NCBI GenBank assembly: GCA_016222805.1
Contig: JACRQG010000005.1
Location: 203,621 to 267,620 of the forward strand
Length of the DNA stretch: 64,000 nucleotides
DNA from: Verrucomicrobiota bacterium
GTDB taxonomy: Bacteria > Verrucomicrobiota > Verrucomicrobiia > Opitutales > Opitutaceae
Direction of reading: 5' to 3'
Both the position numbers and the translations under genes were made by a program. Within the stretch, counting starts at the first letter, position 1. Each line of letters begins with the position of its first letter. The notes below the pieces were generated by a model. It was not told where the DNA came from, did not search any database, and saw only the letters and a list, made by a program, of their open reading frames with translations. Of the stretch, positions 26,419-35,394 are shown in pieces.

Positions 26419-27603
26419 CTATCGCGTGCGGAAGCGGTAGCTGGTGACGGTGCGGTAGGTCTTCCCCGGGCGCAGGATGGTGGTCGGAAAGGCTGGCTGG
26501 TTTGGCGAGTCCGGGAAATGCTGGGCTTCAAGGCAGAAGCCGTGGCGATGTTGGTAGGCCCGCCCGCTTTTCCCGACGTTGGAACCATCGAGGAAGTTGC
26601 CGCAGTAGAACTGCAGGCCCGGCTCGACCGTCCACACCTCCATCACGCGACCGGAGAAGGGCTCATAGACGGTCGCGGCCAGGCCTGATTCGCCCGGAGG
26701 ATGATCCAGCACCCAGTTGTGGTCATAACCGCCGCCGAAGCCGAGTTGTTCGTCGGCAACCGTCACGCGGTCTCCGATCGCGTGCGGCGTGGTGAAATCG
26801 AAGGGCGTCCCCTTCACCGCGACGATCCGCCCCGTGGGAATCAGGCCGGCGTCGACCGGTGTCATCCGGCTCGCCTGGAAGGTCAGCACGTGGCCGAGGA
26901 TGTCGCCGCTGCCCTCCCCGCGCAGGTTGAAGTAGGAGTGGTTGGTGAGGTTGACCGGCGTGGACCGGTCCGTCGACGCCTCGTACTCGATCCGCAGGGT
27001 GGTATCGGCCTCGAGCCAGTAGTGCACCGTGACGTCGAGGTTGCCCGGATAACCCTCCTCGCCGTCGCGGCTGCGGTAGCGCAACCGGAGCCCCGCCCGC
27101 TCGCCCTCCACCACGGGCTCCGCCTGCCACAGGACCTTGTCGAAGCCGCGAAGGCCGCCGTGCAGATGGCAGGGCCGGCCACCCGGCGAGTTGTTGGTCG
27201 CCAGAGTGTAGGTCTGGCCGTCGAGCGTGAACCGCCCCTGGGCGATTCGGTTGCCGTAGCGGCCAACGATTGCGCCGAAGTACGGCGTGGCCCGCACGTA
27301 GTCCTCCACCCGCGGGTAACCGAGGACGACATCGTCGAGCCGCCCGGCGCGATCCGGCACCAGCAGCCGCACGACAATGGCCCCGTAGTTCGTGATCTCG
27401 ACCCGCGCGCCGCGGGCGTTGGTCAGTCGGTACAACGTGGCTTCACGGCCATCGGGGAGTCGCCCAAAGGAGGTCATTTCGATCGCGGGAGAGACAGGAG
27501 CCGGCGCGGGCGCCGCGGCCAGGGTTGAGGCCAGCAGCAGGCCGCCCAGCAGCCCCAGGCGGCTGCTGGACGCCCGGAAGCTGCCAGAGGTGGATGGGGT
27601 CAC
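26419..27603 (-). CDS. galM: Aldose 1-epimerase (mutarotase), exported
   Basis: It is a galactose-mutarotase fold protein. GRYGNRIAQGRF is near residue 110, the catalytic-His region is NLTNHSYFNL near residue 205, and GGYDHNWVLD and LEAQHFPDSPNQP (residues about 295 and 365) provide further active-site residues. The N-terminus is a signal peptide (LGLLGGLLLASTLAAAP), so the mutarotase is periplasmic. The start is a GTG at 27603 whose bases overlap the GH2 stop by 4, indicating translational coupling. It is the last gene of a receptor-sulfatase-GH2-galM transcript. Confidence 0.92.
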   Translation of the reverse strand: MTPSTSGSFRASSSRLGLLGGLLLASTLAAAPAPAPVSPAIEMTSFGRLPDGREATLYRLTNARGARVEITNYGAIVVRLLVPDRAGRLDDVVLGYPRVEDYVRATPYFGAIVGRYGNRIAQGRFTLDGQTYTLATNNSPGGRPCHLHGGLRGFDKVLWQAEPVVEGERAGLRLRYRSRDGEEGYPGNLDVTVHYWLEADTTLRIEYEASTDRSTPVNLTNHSYFNLRGEGSGDILGHVLTFQASRMTPVDAGLIPTGRIVAVKGTPFDFTTPHAIGDRVTVADEQLGFGGGYDHNWVLDHPPGESGLAATVYEPFSGRVMEVWTVEPGLQFYCGNFLDGSNVGKSGRAYQHRHGFCLEAQHFPDSPNQPAFPTTILRPGKTYRTVTSYRFRTR

Positions 27604-29549
27604 GGTTTTCCCTCCTGGATCTTCTGGTTGAGCTCCCGCAGGGCCGCCGGCGTGATTTTCTCGCGGCGGCGATCATAGGTCAGAAAGCCGTTCACCTCGC
27701 CCTCGACGTCCGTGGTCTGGGTGTAGACCGCGGCGGAAAGTCCCTGGTCCCGGCGTTGGGTGGCGATGCCGGAGAACTTCACCTTCAACGCGGCGACGAA
27801 GGCCCCCTCGTCCTGAAAGGTCTGGTAGCCCCAGTTGCGCTTGGACGAATCCCAGAGGTGGCCCGGGATCGGCCAGCCCACGCCGCCGTATTCGCCAATC
27901 ACGATGGCGCGATCCTGCTTGGCCACCGGCACGAGCGGGGTGGGCTCGTACGTATGGATATCATACACGTCCCCGCGATGCTGTTCCAGCCAGCCGGAGA
28001 TGGCGTTGCACCAGCGCGAGGGATCGATCGCCTTGACCCAGCCCGCGAGGGCCGCCGTCTCGTACTGCCCCCACCCCTCGTTGTGGATCACCCACATCAC
28101 GATGCTCGGGTGGTTGTACAGGGCCCCGATCATCCGCCGCAGCTCGAGTTCATGCTGCTCGCGGCTGGCCGCCAGCCGGATCGGCTCGCCCTCATCCTCG
28201 CGATGGTTGCGCAGGTGCCGGTTGAAGCCGGAGGGCATGTCCTGCCAGACGAGCAGGCCCAGCCGGTCGCAATGGAAGTAGTACCGGGCGGGCTCCACCT
28301 TGATGTGCTTGCGCAGCAGGTTAAACCCGGCGCGCTTCAACCAATCGATTTCCCAGGCCATCGCGGCATCACTGGGCGGCGTGAGCAACCCATCGGGCCA
28401 CCAGCCCTGGTCCAGCGGACCGTGCTGAAAAATGGGGCGGCCGTTGAGCCGCAGGTGCGGCTGGTCGACTTTCGGACCGGCCCCCAGGCTCACCGAGCGC
28501 AGGGCGAAATAGGAGGTCACGGTGTCCAGCGGCGCGCCGGGCAACACCTCGGCCTGCGCATAGGCGGCCCGCTCCTGGGCGCCGAAGGCCGGCAACTGGG
28601 CCCGCTCCTTCGGCCGGCTCCGATCCCCGTGCGGGCTGCGGACCCGCACCAGTTCCGCCTGCAAATCGTACAGGAAGGGATCCTCGGGCGACCAGAGGCG
28701 CGCGTCGGGCACCGCCAGCCAGCCCTCACGATTCACGCGCACCACCGTCGTGGCGACGACGCGTCCCTGGGTGCTCGCCGTCAGGCGAACCGCCAGGGCA
28801 TGGTCCTCCACCGCCGCGTTGACCAGGGTCGCCACCCGCAGGCGGGAGTTCTCCACGTCGGGCGTCAGACGCAGCTCGGCGAGATGCACCTCCGCAGGCA
28901 CCGGCTCCACCCAGACGGTCTGCCAGATCCCCGACACCGGCGTGTACCAGATGCCGCGGGGATCGAGCTGCTGCTTGCCGCGCGGCTGCTCCCCGGTGTC
29001 GGTTGGATCGGTCACCCCCAGGACCAGTTCGTTGGCCCCCTCGCGGAGATAGCCGGTGAGATCAAACTGGAACGCATCCGACCCACCGGTGTGCGCTCCG
29101 ACGAGGCCGCCATTGACCCAGAGGGAACAGGCGTAGTCGACCGCGCCAAAATGCAGGAGCACCCGCTGCCCCTTCCATGCGGCGGGAACCGTCCAGGTGC
29201 GGCGATACCAGACCCGATCCTCCGGAGTCACCTTGCGGGCAACGCCGGAAAGAGCCGACTCCACCGCGTACGGCACCAGGATCTTGCCTTCGTACTGCGC
29301 CGGTGCCGGCGCGGTGCGACGCGTGATCGCATAATCCCAGAGGCCATTGAGGTTCTCCCACCGCTCGCGGACGAACTGCGGGCGCGGGTACTCCCGCCAG
29401 GCGTTTTCCGGGGTGACCTGGTCGCCCCAGGAGGTGGTCAGTCGGCCGGGCACCAGGCGCCAGCCGGAGTTTTCGGCGGCGGCCAGGGCCGGCAGGAGAA
29501 GCGCCGCCACGCTGGCGGCGGCCCACAGGGAAGGTTTTCGGATGTTCAT
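27600..29549 (-). CDS. Glycoside hydrolase family 2 (beta-galactosidase/beta-glucuronidase type), secreted
   Basis: The signal peptide is MNIRKPSLWAAASVAALLLP. The jelly-roll sugar-binding domain holds GLWDYAITRR and WYRRTWTVP. An immunoglobulin-like domain and a TIM barrel follow, with the acid/base in HNEGWGQYE and the nucleophile Glu in VIGEYGG. Length is 649 residues, compact for GH2. Together with a sulfatase and galactose genes it probably removes beta-linked galactose or a uronic acid from a sulfated polysaccharide. It starts 23 bases after the sulfatase stop. Confidence 0.9.
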   Translation of the reverse strand: MNIRKPSLWAAASVAALLLPALAAAENSGWRLVPGRLTTSWGDQVTPENAWREYPRPQFVRERWENLNGLWDYAITRRTAPAPAQYEGKILVPYAVESALSGVARKVTPEDRVWYRRTWTVPAAWKGQRVLLHFGAVDYACSLWVNGGLVGAHTGGSDAFQFDLTGYLREGANELVLGVTDPTDTGEQPRGKQQLDPRGIWYTPVSGIWQTVWVEPVPAEVHLAELRLTPDVENSRLRVATLVNAAVEDHALAVRLTASTQGRVVATTVVRVNREGWLAVPDARLWSPEDPFLYDLQAELVRVRSPHGDRSRPKERAQLPAFGAQERAAYAQAEVLPGAPLDTVTSYFALRSVSLGAGPKVDQPHLRLNGRPIFQHGPLDQGWWPDGLLTPPSDAAMAWEIDWLKRAGFNLLRKHIKVEPARYYFHCDRLGLLVWQDMPSGFNRHLRNHREDEGEPIRLAASREQHELELRRMIGALYNHPSIVMWVIHNEGWGQYETAALAGWVKAIDPSRWCNAISGWLEQHRGDVYDIHTYEPTPLVPVAKQDRAIVIGEYGGVGWPIPGHLWDSSKRNWGYQTFQDEGAFVAALKVKFSGIATQRRDQGLSAAVYTQTTDVEGEVNGFLTYDRRREKITPAALRELNQKIQEGKP

Positions 29550-29572
29550 GAAGAAAGACCGGCCGTTCGGGC

Positions 29573-30952
29573 TCACGGCGCGCGCACCGGGGCGGGGACC
29601 GGCAGCCGCCCGGTGTCGCCTTGCGCCGCCATCCAGGCGTCCACCTCGGCCCGGAGGGACGCCAGCTGCGCGGCGTGCCGCGGATCCGCCGCGAGATTGT
29701 GCTGTTCGTGCGGGTCGCGGCGAAGATCGTAGAGTTCCTCCGCCGGGCGAACGTGGTAGCGGGCCACCGCGGCCGCCGCGGCGGGCGAGGTGCGCCCGGC
29801 CTCGACCCAGCTGGCGAAATAGCCGGCCCCATCCACCGGCTTGCCCAGGTCGATGTGGGTCGTGAACCGGACGTCGGGAAGGAGGTTGCGCAGGTACTTC
29901 CATTCGGCCGTACGAACGGAGCGGATCGGATAGCGGTTCATCTTCCCGTCGCTGCTGTGGGTGGTGAAGATCCGGTCGCGATGCCGGCTCGTTTCCCCGC
30001 GCAGCACCGGGGCGAACGAGCGCCCGTCGATCCCGGCCGGAGCCGGCCCGCCGGCCACCTCCACCAGGGTGGGCAGAAAGTCGATCCAGCTTACCATCGC
30101 ATCGGTGCGCCGGCCCGCGGCGATCCGCCCGGGCCAGACGGCGATCAGGGGAGTCCGGATTCCGGCCTCGTAACAGTTCCACTTCGCGAACGGCCACTGC
30201 GCCCCGTGGTCCGAGCTGTGGAGGAAGAAGGTGTCCTCGCCCAGGACCGACCGGGCGGCATCGTAGATCGTGCCGAGATCAGCATCCATGCGCTCGACGG
30301 CCGCATAATACTTCGCCCGCATGGCCCGGGTCTCCGCCGTGTCGACGTGCCCCGCCGGAAGCCGCAGCTTTGCCGGGTCGTAGCCGGCCCCCTGCTCCGG
30401 CCAGGGCACATGCGGCCAGTTGCTTCCGACCAAGAGGCAGAGCGGGCGGGAACTGCGCCGGGCCCGGAGCCACTCGACCGCCGCGGGGATCGCGGCGTGC
30501 TCGTGAAACTTGTCGTGGGCGAAGTGATCGAAGCCGTAATCGGCCGTGTGCTGGTAGTGGGAGACCTTGCCGAAAGCCACGACCTCGTAACCGAGCGCCT
30601 GGAGGAAAGCCGGGAGTTTCTTCAGTTCCGCGCGGGGCTTGCTGTGGTTGATCTCCGCGCCGTTGCGGGCGGGCATCAGCCCGGTGAGCAGGGCGGCCCG
30701 GCTCGGCGCGCAGCTGGGTGAGGCGACGAAGGCCCGATCAAACGTCAGTCCGGCCGCCGCCAGGCGGGCCATGTTGGGCGTGCGGACATCCGTCGCGCCG
30801 TAGACCGTCGAGTCCAGGAGGCTGTGGTCGTCCGAGAGGATCACCACGAGGTGCGGTCGGGAACCGGGGGCGGCAGCGGCTCCGGCGCCGGCGAGCATGG
30901 TCATCGCCGCGAAGGCTGCCGCCCGGCGGTACAGGGGAGAAATGGCGCGCAT
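29573..30952 (-). CDS. Sulfatase (formylglycine-dependent arylsulfatase family)
   Basis: A signal peptide precedes the alkaline-phosphatase-like fold. The metal-binding start is VVILSDDHS, the formylglycine motif is S-C81-A-P-S-R with Cys as the residue to be oxidised, and there is a second metal block SSDHGAQW. Length is 459 residues. It resembles sulfatases acting on glycosaminoglycans and algal galactans. It needs a sulfatase-maturating enzyme, which is not in this window. Its start is 16 bases from the receptor stop and it is co-directional with GH2 and galM. Confidence 0.93.
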   Translation of the reverse strand: MRAISPLYRRAAAFAAMTMLAGAGAAAAPGSRPHLVVILSDDHSLLDSTVYGATDVRTPNMARLAAAGLTFDRAFVASPSCAPSRAALLTGLMPARNGAEINHSKPRAELKKLPAFLQALGYEVVAFGKVSHYQHTADYGFDHFAHDKFHEHAAIPAAVEWLRARRSSRPLCLLVGSNWPHVPWPEQGAGYDPAKLRLPAGHVDTAETRAMRAKYYAAVERMDADLGTIYDAARSVLGEDTFFLHSSDHGAQWPFAKWNCYEAGIRTPLIAVWPGRIAAGRRTDAMVSWIDFLPTLVEVAGGPAPAGIDGRSFAPVLRGETSRHRDRIFTTHSSDGKMNRYPIRSVRTAEWKYLRNLLPDVRFTTHIDLGKPVDGAGYFASWVEAGRTSPAAAAAVARYHVRPAEELYDLRRDPHEQHNLAADPRHAAQLASLRAEVDAWMAAQGDTGRLPVPAPVRAP

Positions 30953-30968
30953 GGGGAGAGCGGTGGGT

Positions 30969-33900
30969 TCAGAAGGTGAACGTGCTGGTGAAGAGGATCT
31001 GCCGCGGGCGCACCATCGCGACCGCCCCCCAGGTGCCGTCGCTCAGGGTGTCGAGCGGCGTCAGCCCGCCGCGATCCAGGGCATTGCGGACGTTGATCTG
31101 TCCCTTCCACATCAGGTGTTTCGCCAGCCGGCGCTGGAACGACACCATCAGGTCGGTGTAGAACTCCGACCCGGTCATGTAGGGCCGCTGCACGTCAAAG
31201 ACCTGCTGCTCCTCCGGCGTTCCGGCATTGATGGTCTTGAGCGGAAAGCCCACCGCCGCGCCGCTGCGATACCGGCAGCCGCCCCCGACGGTCAGCCCCT
31301 TGACCACGGCGCGAAGATCGTAGGTGGAGAACAGATTCACCCGCCACTCGCGCTGATCCTCGCGCACCTGGCCGTCAATGGCCCGGTTGTAGTCGCCTCG
31401 CGACTTCACCTCGGCGATCCAGTGCTGGTGGATCGTCAGCGCGCTCGAGTCGGAGATCCGCAGGTTGTCCCAGCCGCGGACCCCGAAGGTCGCGCTGCCC
31501 GGCCGCCGGTCGGTCACGTTTTCCCAAACGGAGCGCCGCCGCTCCTCCCAGATGAACCAGTCGCGGCCGATGTTGCTCTCGGTCGTCCGCTGCCGTCCGG
31601 CGGTGACGGACACCCGCCAGCGATCACTCGGATTCGCCACGACCTCGATGTCCAGCCCGCGCGCCACGCTGTCGCGGACGAAGTTGTAGCGGGTCACCGG
31701 GTACGCCACGGGGTCGAAGACATCGGCCGGGATGGAGGGATCCAGGCCGCCCACACCGCGAATCCGCTGCTCGATCGTGGCCATGCCGCCGCGGTAGGCG
31801 ACGATGTCGTTGGGCGGCGTGATCCCCTTCTCCGAGTTCTCGAACCAGTTCACCCGCAGGGAGAGTTTCCGTTCGCCCCAGTCGATCCGCAGCCCGTAGT
31901 CCCGGCCAGTGCCGTTCGTGCCGGCAGAGGGCTCCCCGGTGAGCACGTCGACGTTGCCCGTGGGAATGCCGTAGTTTTCCGACTGGCTGAAGTGGAAGGA
32001 GAACCACGGCAGCGGTCGCAGCACGAGCCCGCGGTTGTCCGACGTGCCCGCAGCAAATGTCGTGTATCCCTCGAAGGTCGCCTCGCGGCTCGTGGGGAAC
32101 AGCCCGTTGGGTTGCCGCACCGTGAACCGGGGGTCGACCTTGGCGACGCTGATGTCGTCGCGCCGCACGCCGTAGAAGGCGATCAGGCGATCCTGGAGAA
32201 AGTGGCTCTGCCACGCCCCCATCGTGGATTCCACATGCTGCAGCGTGCCGGTCGGGGCGCTGAAGGCGCCGTCCGGATGATCGACAAACTGCACCGTCGA
32301 CACCCGGCCCGTCACCGGATCCGTAATCTGGAAGGGCCCGTTGCGGCGCCCCTGGAGCGGCGCCGCGGAGAAATCGCCCCCCGCCCCCGGATTTGCCGGA
32401 TCGCCGAGGTAGTACCGGACCCGCAGCAGCCGCGACGGGTCGCTGAAGCTCGCGGCGCGCGTGAACGAGAGGTTGTCGGTCACGACCGCCCGGAAGGCGC
32501 TGCCGTTGAGCGCGGTGATGGAGTTCGACCGCGACCGCATCCCGGCGAGGGTGTGCCGGCCCGCCCAGCGGGCCCAGTCGCGGCGGCGGGTGAAGTCGAA
32601 TTCGTAGGAAGCGGTCAGCCGGGCCTCCTCCTCGCGCAGCAGCGTCGAGAACCCACGCAGCTCCCCTTCGGTGTAGTATTTGCCCGCGTTCGGATTGGGC
32701 GTGACGCGGTCCGGCAGGTAGCGGTTCGCATCGACATACACATTATAGAATGTGTTGTCGCCGAGGTACTCCCCCTTGAGTTCCTCGAGGTCCTCGCGGT
32801 TGTAGGCCAGCTCGACAAAGAGCCGGTCGAAGACCCGCTGCTCGAGGGAGAAGGTGTGCAGCCGGGAGGTGATCTGGTTGCCGCGGTGGTTGCCCCACAG
32901 CGAGGTGTCAAAGGGGAAGACGGCCGGGTTCACCAGGCTGACGCGCCGGTTGAGGTCCTTGGGATTCTCGTCGCCCTGCTGGGTCGGCGACTTGGTGGTG
33001 ACGGTGCCGTTCCACGGCGTGGTCAGCACGCTCGGGGTATTGCCGATCGAGATGATCGGATAGAGGGCGTTGGTCGCCGTGAAGACGCGCGCACTGGCTC
33101 CGGTCACGGCGTTGCCGCGCGAGTTGTCGAACAGCGGCCGGCCCGCCTCGATCCAGGGCGTGACGAAGTCGAAGGGCAGCTTGGCCTGGGTGCGCGAGGC
33201 GTCGCGCCGGGCGTGCTCGAAGAAATAGCGCGCCGTGGTGTGGGTGAACGGCTTGACCGTGAGGGTGCCGTAGTAGCGGTTCTGCCGGTCGTGGTTCGGC
33301 TTGATCCAGTCGCGGCTGTCGTCGTACAGGGCGGCGACGCGCAGGGCGACGCGGCCGGGGACAAGCACGCGGTTGAGGTCGAGGGCGCTGCGGGTGGAGT
33401 CGTGGTTATCGGCGCGGAACGCCACTTCGGCGCGGTTGGCAAAGTTCGCCCGCTTCAGTGTCGAGTCCACGATGCCGCCCGGCGAACCGAGGCCGAACAG
33501 CACCGAGTTCGGCCCGCTCGCGAAGGTCAGCCGCTCGGTGTTGTAGCCGTCGACCACCGCGAGGGTGCGGAAGAAGTTGCGCGAATTGGTCGCGGTGTTG
33601 AGGCCGCGCACGCGGGTGTCGACCCGGATGTTGAGGGTGCCGAAGGCGACATTGGAACCCGGGGTGTGCTCGTAGGTGCCCTCGGTGTTGGTGGAATAGA
33701 GGTAGGCTTCCGCCAGGCTGGTGGCGCCGACGTCGGAGAGGAATTCCGGCGTCATCACCGAAATCTGCGCCGCGACATCGCGGAGGGAGGAATTGATCCG
33801 GCTGCCGGCCATCGTACTGGTGGCGAGGTAACCGCGATCCTCGGAGGCGCTGATCTCAAAGGGCGACAGCGTGACCACCTCACCGGCGGCGGCGGAGGCG

Positions 33901-34004
33901 GCCGGAGCGGCGGAGGTGCTTTGCGCTGGCAGCGTCACGGGGACGCCCAGCCCGAGCCAGGCGGCGATCCAGGGAAGCGGACGGAGGAGAGAGGAGGGGG
34001 TCAT
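30969..34004 (-). CDS. TonB-dependent receptor (Opitutaceae-type plug)
   Basis: The start at 34004 yields a signal peptide (LPWIAAWLGLGVPVTLPAQ). A short linker follows, then the TonB-box-like VVTLSPFEISASEDRGYLAT, characteristic of verrucomicrobial receptors, and a plug with VAAQISVMTPEFLSDVGA. The barrel ends in a C-terminal Phe (FTSTFTF). Length is 1011 residues. It is the first gene of the operon with sulfatase, GH2 and galM, and so probably imports the sulfated oligosaccharide they process. Its promoter region is shared with a divergent XylR-type regulator and contains direct-repeat operator half-sites. Confidence 0.92.
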   Translation of the reverse strand: MTPSSLLRPLPWIAAWLGLGVPVTLPAQSTSAAPAASAAAGEVVTLSPFEISASEDRGYLATSTMAGSRINSSLRDVAAQISVMTPEFLSDVGATSLAEAYLYSTNTEGTYEHTPGSNVAFGTLNIRVDTRVRGLNTATNSRNFFRTLAVVDGYNTERLTFASGPNSVLFGLGSPGGIVDSTLKRANFANRAEVAFRADNHDSTRSALDLNRVLVPGRVALRVAALYDDSRDWIKPNHDRQNRYYGTLTVKPFTHTTARYFFEHARRDASRTQAKLPFDFVTPWIEAGRPLFDNSRGNAVTGASARVFTATNALYPIISIGNTPSVLTTPWNGTVTTKSPTQQGDENPKDLNRRVSLVNPAVFPFDTSLWGNHRGNQITSRLHTFSLEQRVFDRLFVELAYNREDLEELKGEYLGDNTFYNVYVDANRYLPDRVTPNPNAGKYYTEGELRGFSTLLREEEARLTASYEFDFTRRRDWARWAGRHTLAGMRSRSNSITALNGSAFRAVVTDNLSFTRAASFSDPSRLLRVRYYLGDPANPGAGGDFSAAPLQGRRNGPFQITDPVTGRVSTVQFVDHPDGAFSAPTGTLQHVESTMGAWQSHFLQDRLIAFYGVRRDDISVAKVDPRFTVRQPNGLFPTSREATFEGYTTFAAGTSDNRGLVLRPLPWFSFHFSQSENYGIPTGNVDVLTGEPSAGTNGTGRDYGLRIDWGERKLSLRVNWFENSEKGITPPNDIVAYRGGMATIEQRIRGVGGLDPSIPADVFDPVAYPVTRYNFVRDSVARGLDIEVVANPSDRWRVSVTAGRQRTTESNIGRDWFIWEERRRSVWENVTDRRPGSATFGVRGWDNLRISDSSALTIHQHWIAEVKSRGDYNRAIDGQVREDQREWRVNLFSTYDLRAVVKGLTVGGGCRYRSGAAVGFPLKTINAGTPEEQQVFDVQRPYMTGSEFYTDLMVSFQRRLAKHLMWKGQINVRNALDRGGLTPLDTLSDGTWGAVAMVRPRQILFTSTFTF

Positions 34005-34139
34005 GGGGTGCGGAGGGGAAAGGGAGAAAGGAGGAGGCGTCGAGGGACCGGCCGCGGCGCCGGGCCCGCCGCGGGCGCAAAACCGGATGATCCGCAACGG
34101 GGCTTCTGGTGTATCCGATCTTCGCGTGCGTGGCCATGA

Positions 34140-34170
34140 GAGATCCGGTTAGACTTTGTAGAGATCCGGT
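34140..34170. promoter_or_regulatory. Candidate XylR-type operator: direct repeat with 21-base spacing
   Basis: GAGATCCGGT occurs at 34140-34149 and again at 34161-34170, so the repeats start 21 bases apart, two turns of the helix. It lies between the divergent receptor and regulator genes, just 13 bases before the regulator start. The same ATCCGGT core and the same 21-base spacing recur at 38048-38080. Regulators with AraC-type DNA-binding domains commonly bind direct repeats of this spacing. Confidence 0.65.
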
Positions 34171-34183
34171 CTCTACTCCCGCC

Positions 34184-35368
34184 ATGGCCCGTTCCGCCAC
34201 CGTCCGCCCGTCGTCGCCCGCCACGCCCCATGTCGCCCTCTTGGTCGAGACCTCCCTCGCCTCCGGCCGCGACATCCTCATGGGCATCGCCCGGTACGTG
34301 CGGGAGCACCGTCCCTGGTCGCTTTTTCACGAGGCCCGCGGCCTGGAGGAGCGGCTGCCGCGCTGGCTCGAGGGCTGGCGGGGCCACGGGATCATCGCGC
34401 GCGTGCAGTCGCCCGCCATGGCGCGCGCCCTCCGCCGCACCGGCCTGCCCGTGGTTGATGTGCTCGGCATCGTGCCCGGCTCCGGATTTCCCGTGGTGCA
34501 CGTCGACGATGCGGCCATCGGCAGCATGGCGGCGAACCACCTGCTCGACCGCGGCCTGCGGCACTTTGCCTTCTACGGGCTCGAGCGGGAGAACTGGTCC
34601 ACCGCGCGCGAAGCCGCCTTCTGCGCCACCGTCGGACGCGAGGGCTTGCCGGTCGAGGTTCGGCGCGACCGCCGCCACGCGGTCAACGACCAGACGTGGG
34701 AACGACACCAGGAGGCGCTGACCCGCTGGGTGGCCGGCCTGCCCAAGCCGGTCGGCATCATGGTCTGCAGCGATCAACGGGGCAGCCTCCTGCTCGACGC
34801 CTGCCGTCGCGCCGGCACCGCCGTTCCCGACGAGGCTTCGATCATCGGCGTGGACAACGACGAACCCCTCTGCAGCGTGTGCCACCCTCCGCTGACCAGC
34901 GTCTGGCCCAACCACGCCCTCGTCGGCTACGAGGCCGCCGCCCTTCTGCAGGGCTTGATGTCCGGCAGCGCCGCCTCCCCGGCCCGGGTGCGCACGCCGC
35001 CCAAGACCATCGTCACGCGGCAGTCGACCGACACCCTCGCGGTGACCGACGAGATCGTCGCCCGCAGCCTGCGGGTGATCCGCGACCGCGCCTGCGCCCG
35101 GCTCCGCGTCGACGACCTCGCCCGGGCGGTTGGCGCCTCGCGCAGCGTGCTGCAGCGCCGGTTCCGCGCCGCCCTCCACTGCAGCATTAACGAGAAGCTA
35201 ATCGGGCACCGCCTCGACACCGCCCGCCGGCTGCTGACCGAGACCACCCTGACCCTGCCCGATATCGCTGAGCGCAGCGGCTTCGAACACGCCGAGTACA
35301 TGGCCTACGTCTTCCGCCGTCGCGTCGGGATTTCCCCCGCCCAGTTTCGGGCGCGAACGCACCACTGA
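34184..35368 (+). CDS. XylR-type regulator: LacI-like sugar-binding domain fused to AraC DNA-binding domain
   Basis: The start ATG at 34184 places HVALLVETSLASGRDILMGI at the N-terminus, the normal start of the XylR ligand domain (about residues 15-270). The C-terminal 100 residues contain two AraC helix-turn-helix units, ending in AERSGFEHAEYMAYVFRRRVG. The family activates sugar-use genes when a sugar such as xylose is bound. It probably controls the receptor operon and the GH5-like gene through the 21-base-spaced repeats seen in front of both. Closeness of its own site to its start suggests autoregulation. Confidence 0.92.
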   Translation: MARSATVRPSSPATPHVALLVETSLASGRDILMGIARYVREHRPWSLFHEARGLEERLPRWLEGWRGHGIIARVQSPAMARALRRTGLPVVDVLGIVPGSGFPVVHVDDAAIGSMAANHLLDRGLRHFAFYGLERENWSTAREAAFCATVGREGLPVEVRRDRRHAVNDQTWERHQEALTRWVAGLPKPVGIMVCSDQRGSLLLDACRRAGTAVPDEASIIGVDNDEPLCSVCHPPLTSVWPNHALVGYEAAALLQGLMSGSAASPARVRTPPKTIVTRQSTDTLAVTDEIVARSLRVIRDRACARLRVDDLARAVGASRSVLQRRFRAALHCSINEKLIGHRLDTARRLLTETTLTLPDIAERSGFEHAEYMAYVFRRRVGISPAQFRARTHH

Positions 35369-35394
35369 GCGGCCGGAGCGAAGCCCCGCTCCGC

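Noticed and set aside
30897..34139. Long plus-strand open frame (1080 codons)
   Set aside because: It is antisense to the TonB receptor with plug and barrel motifs; composition is typical of a shadow frame.
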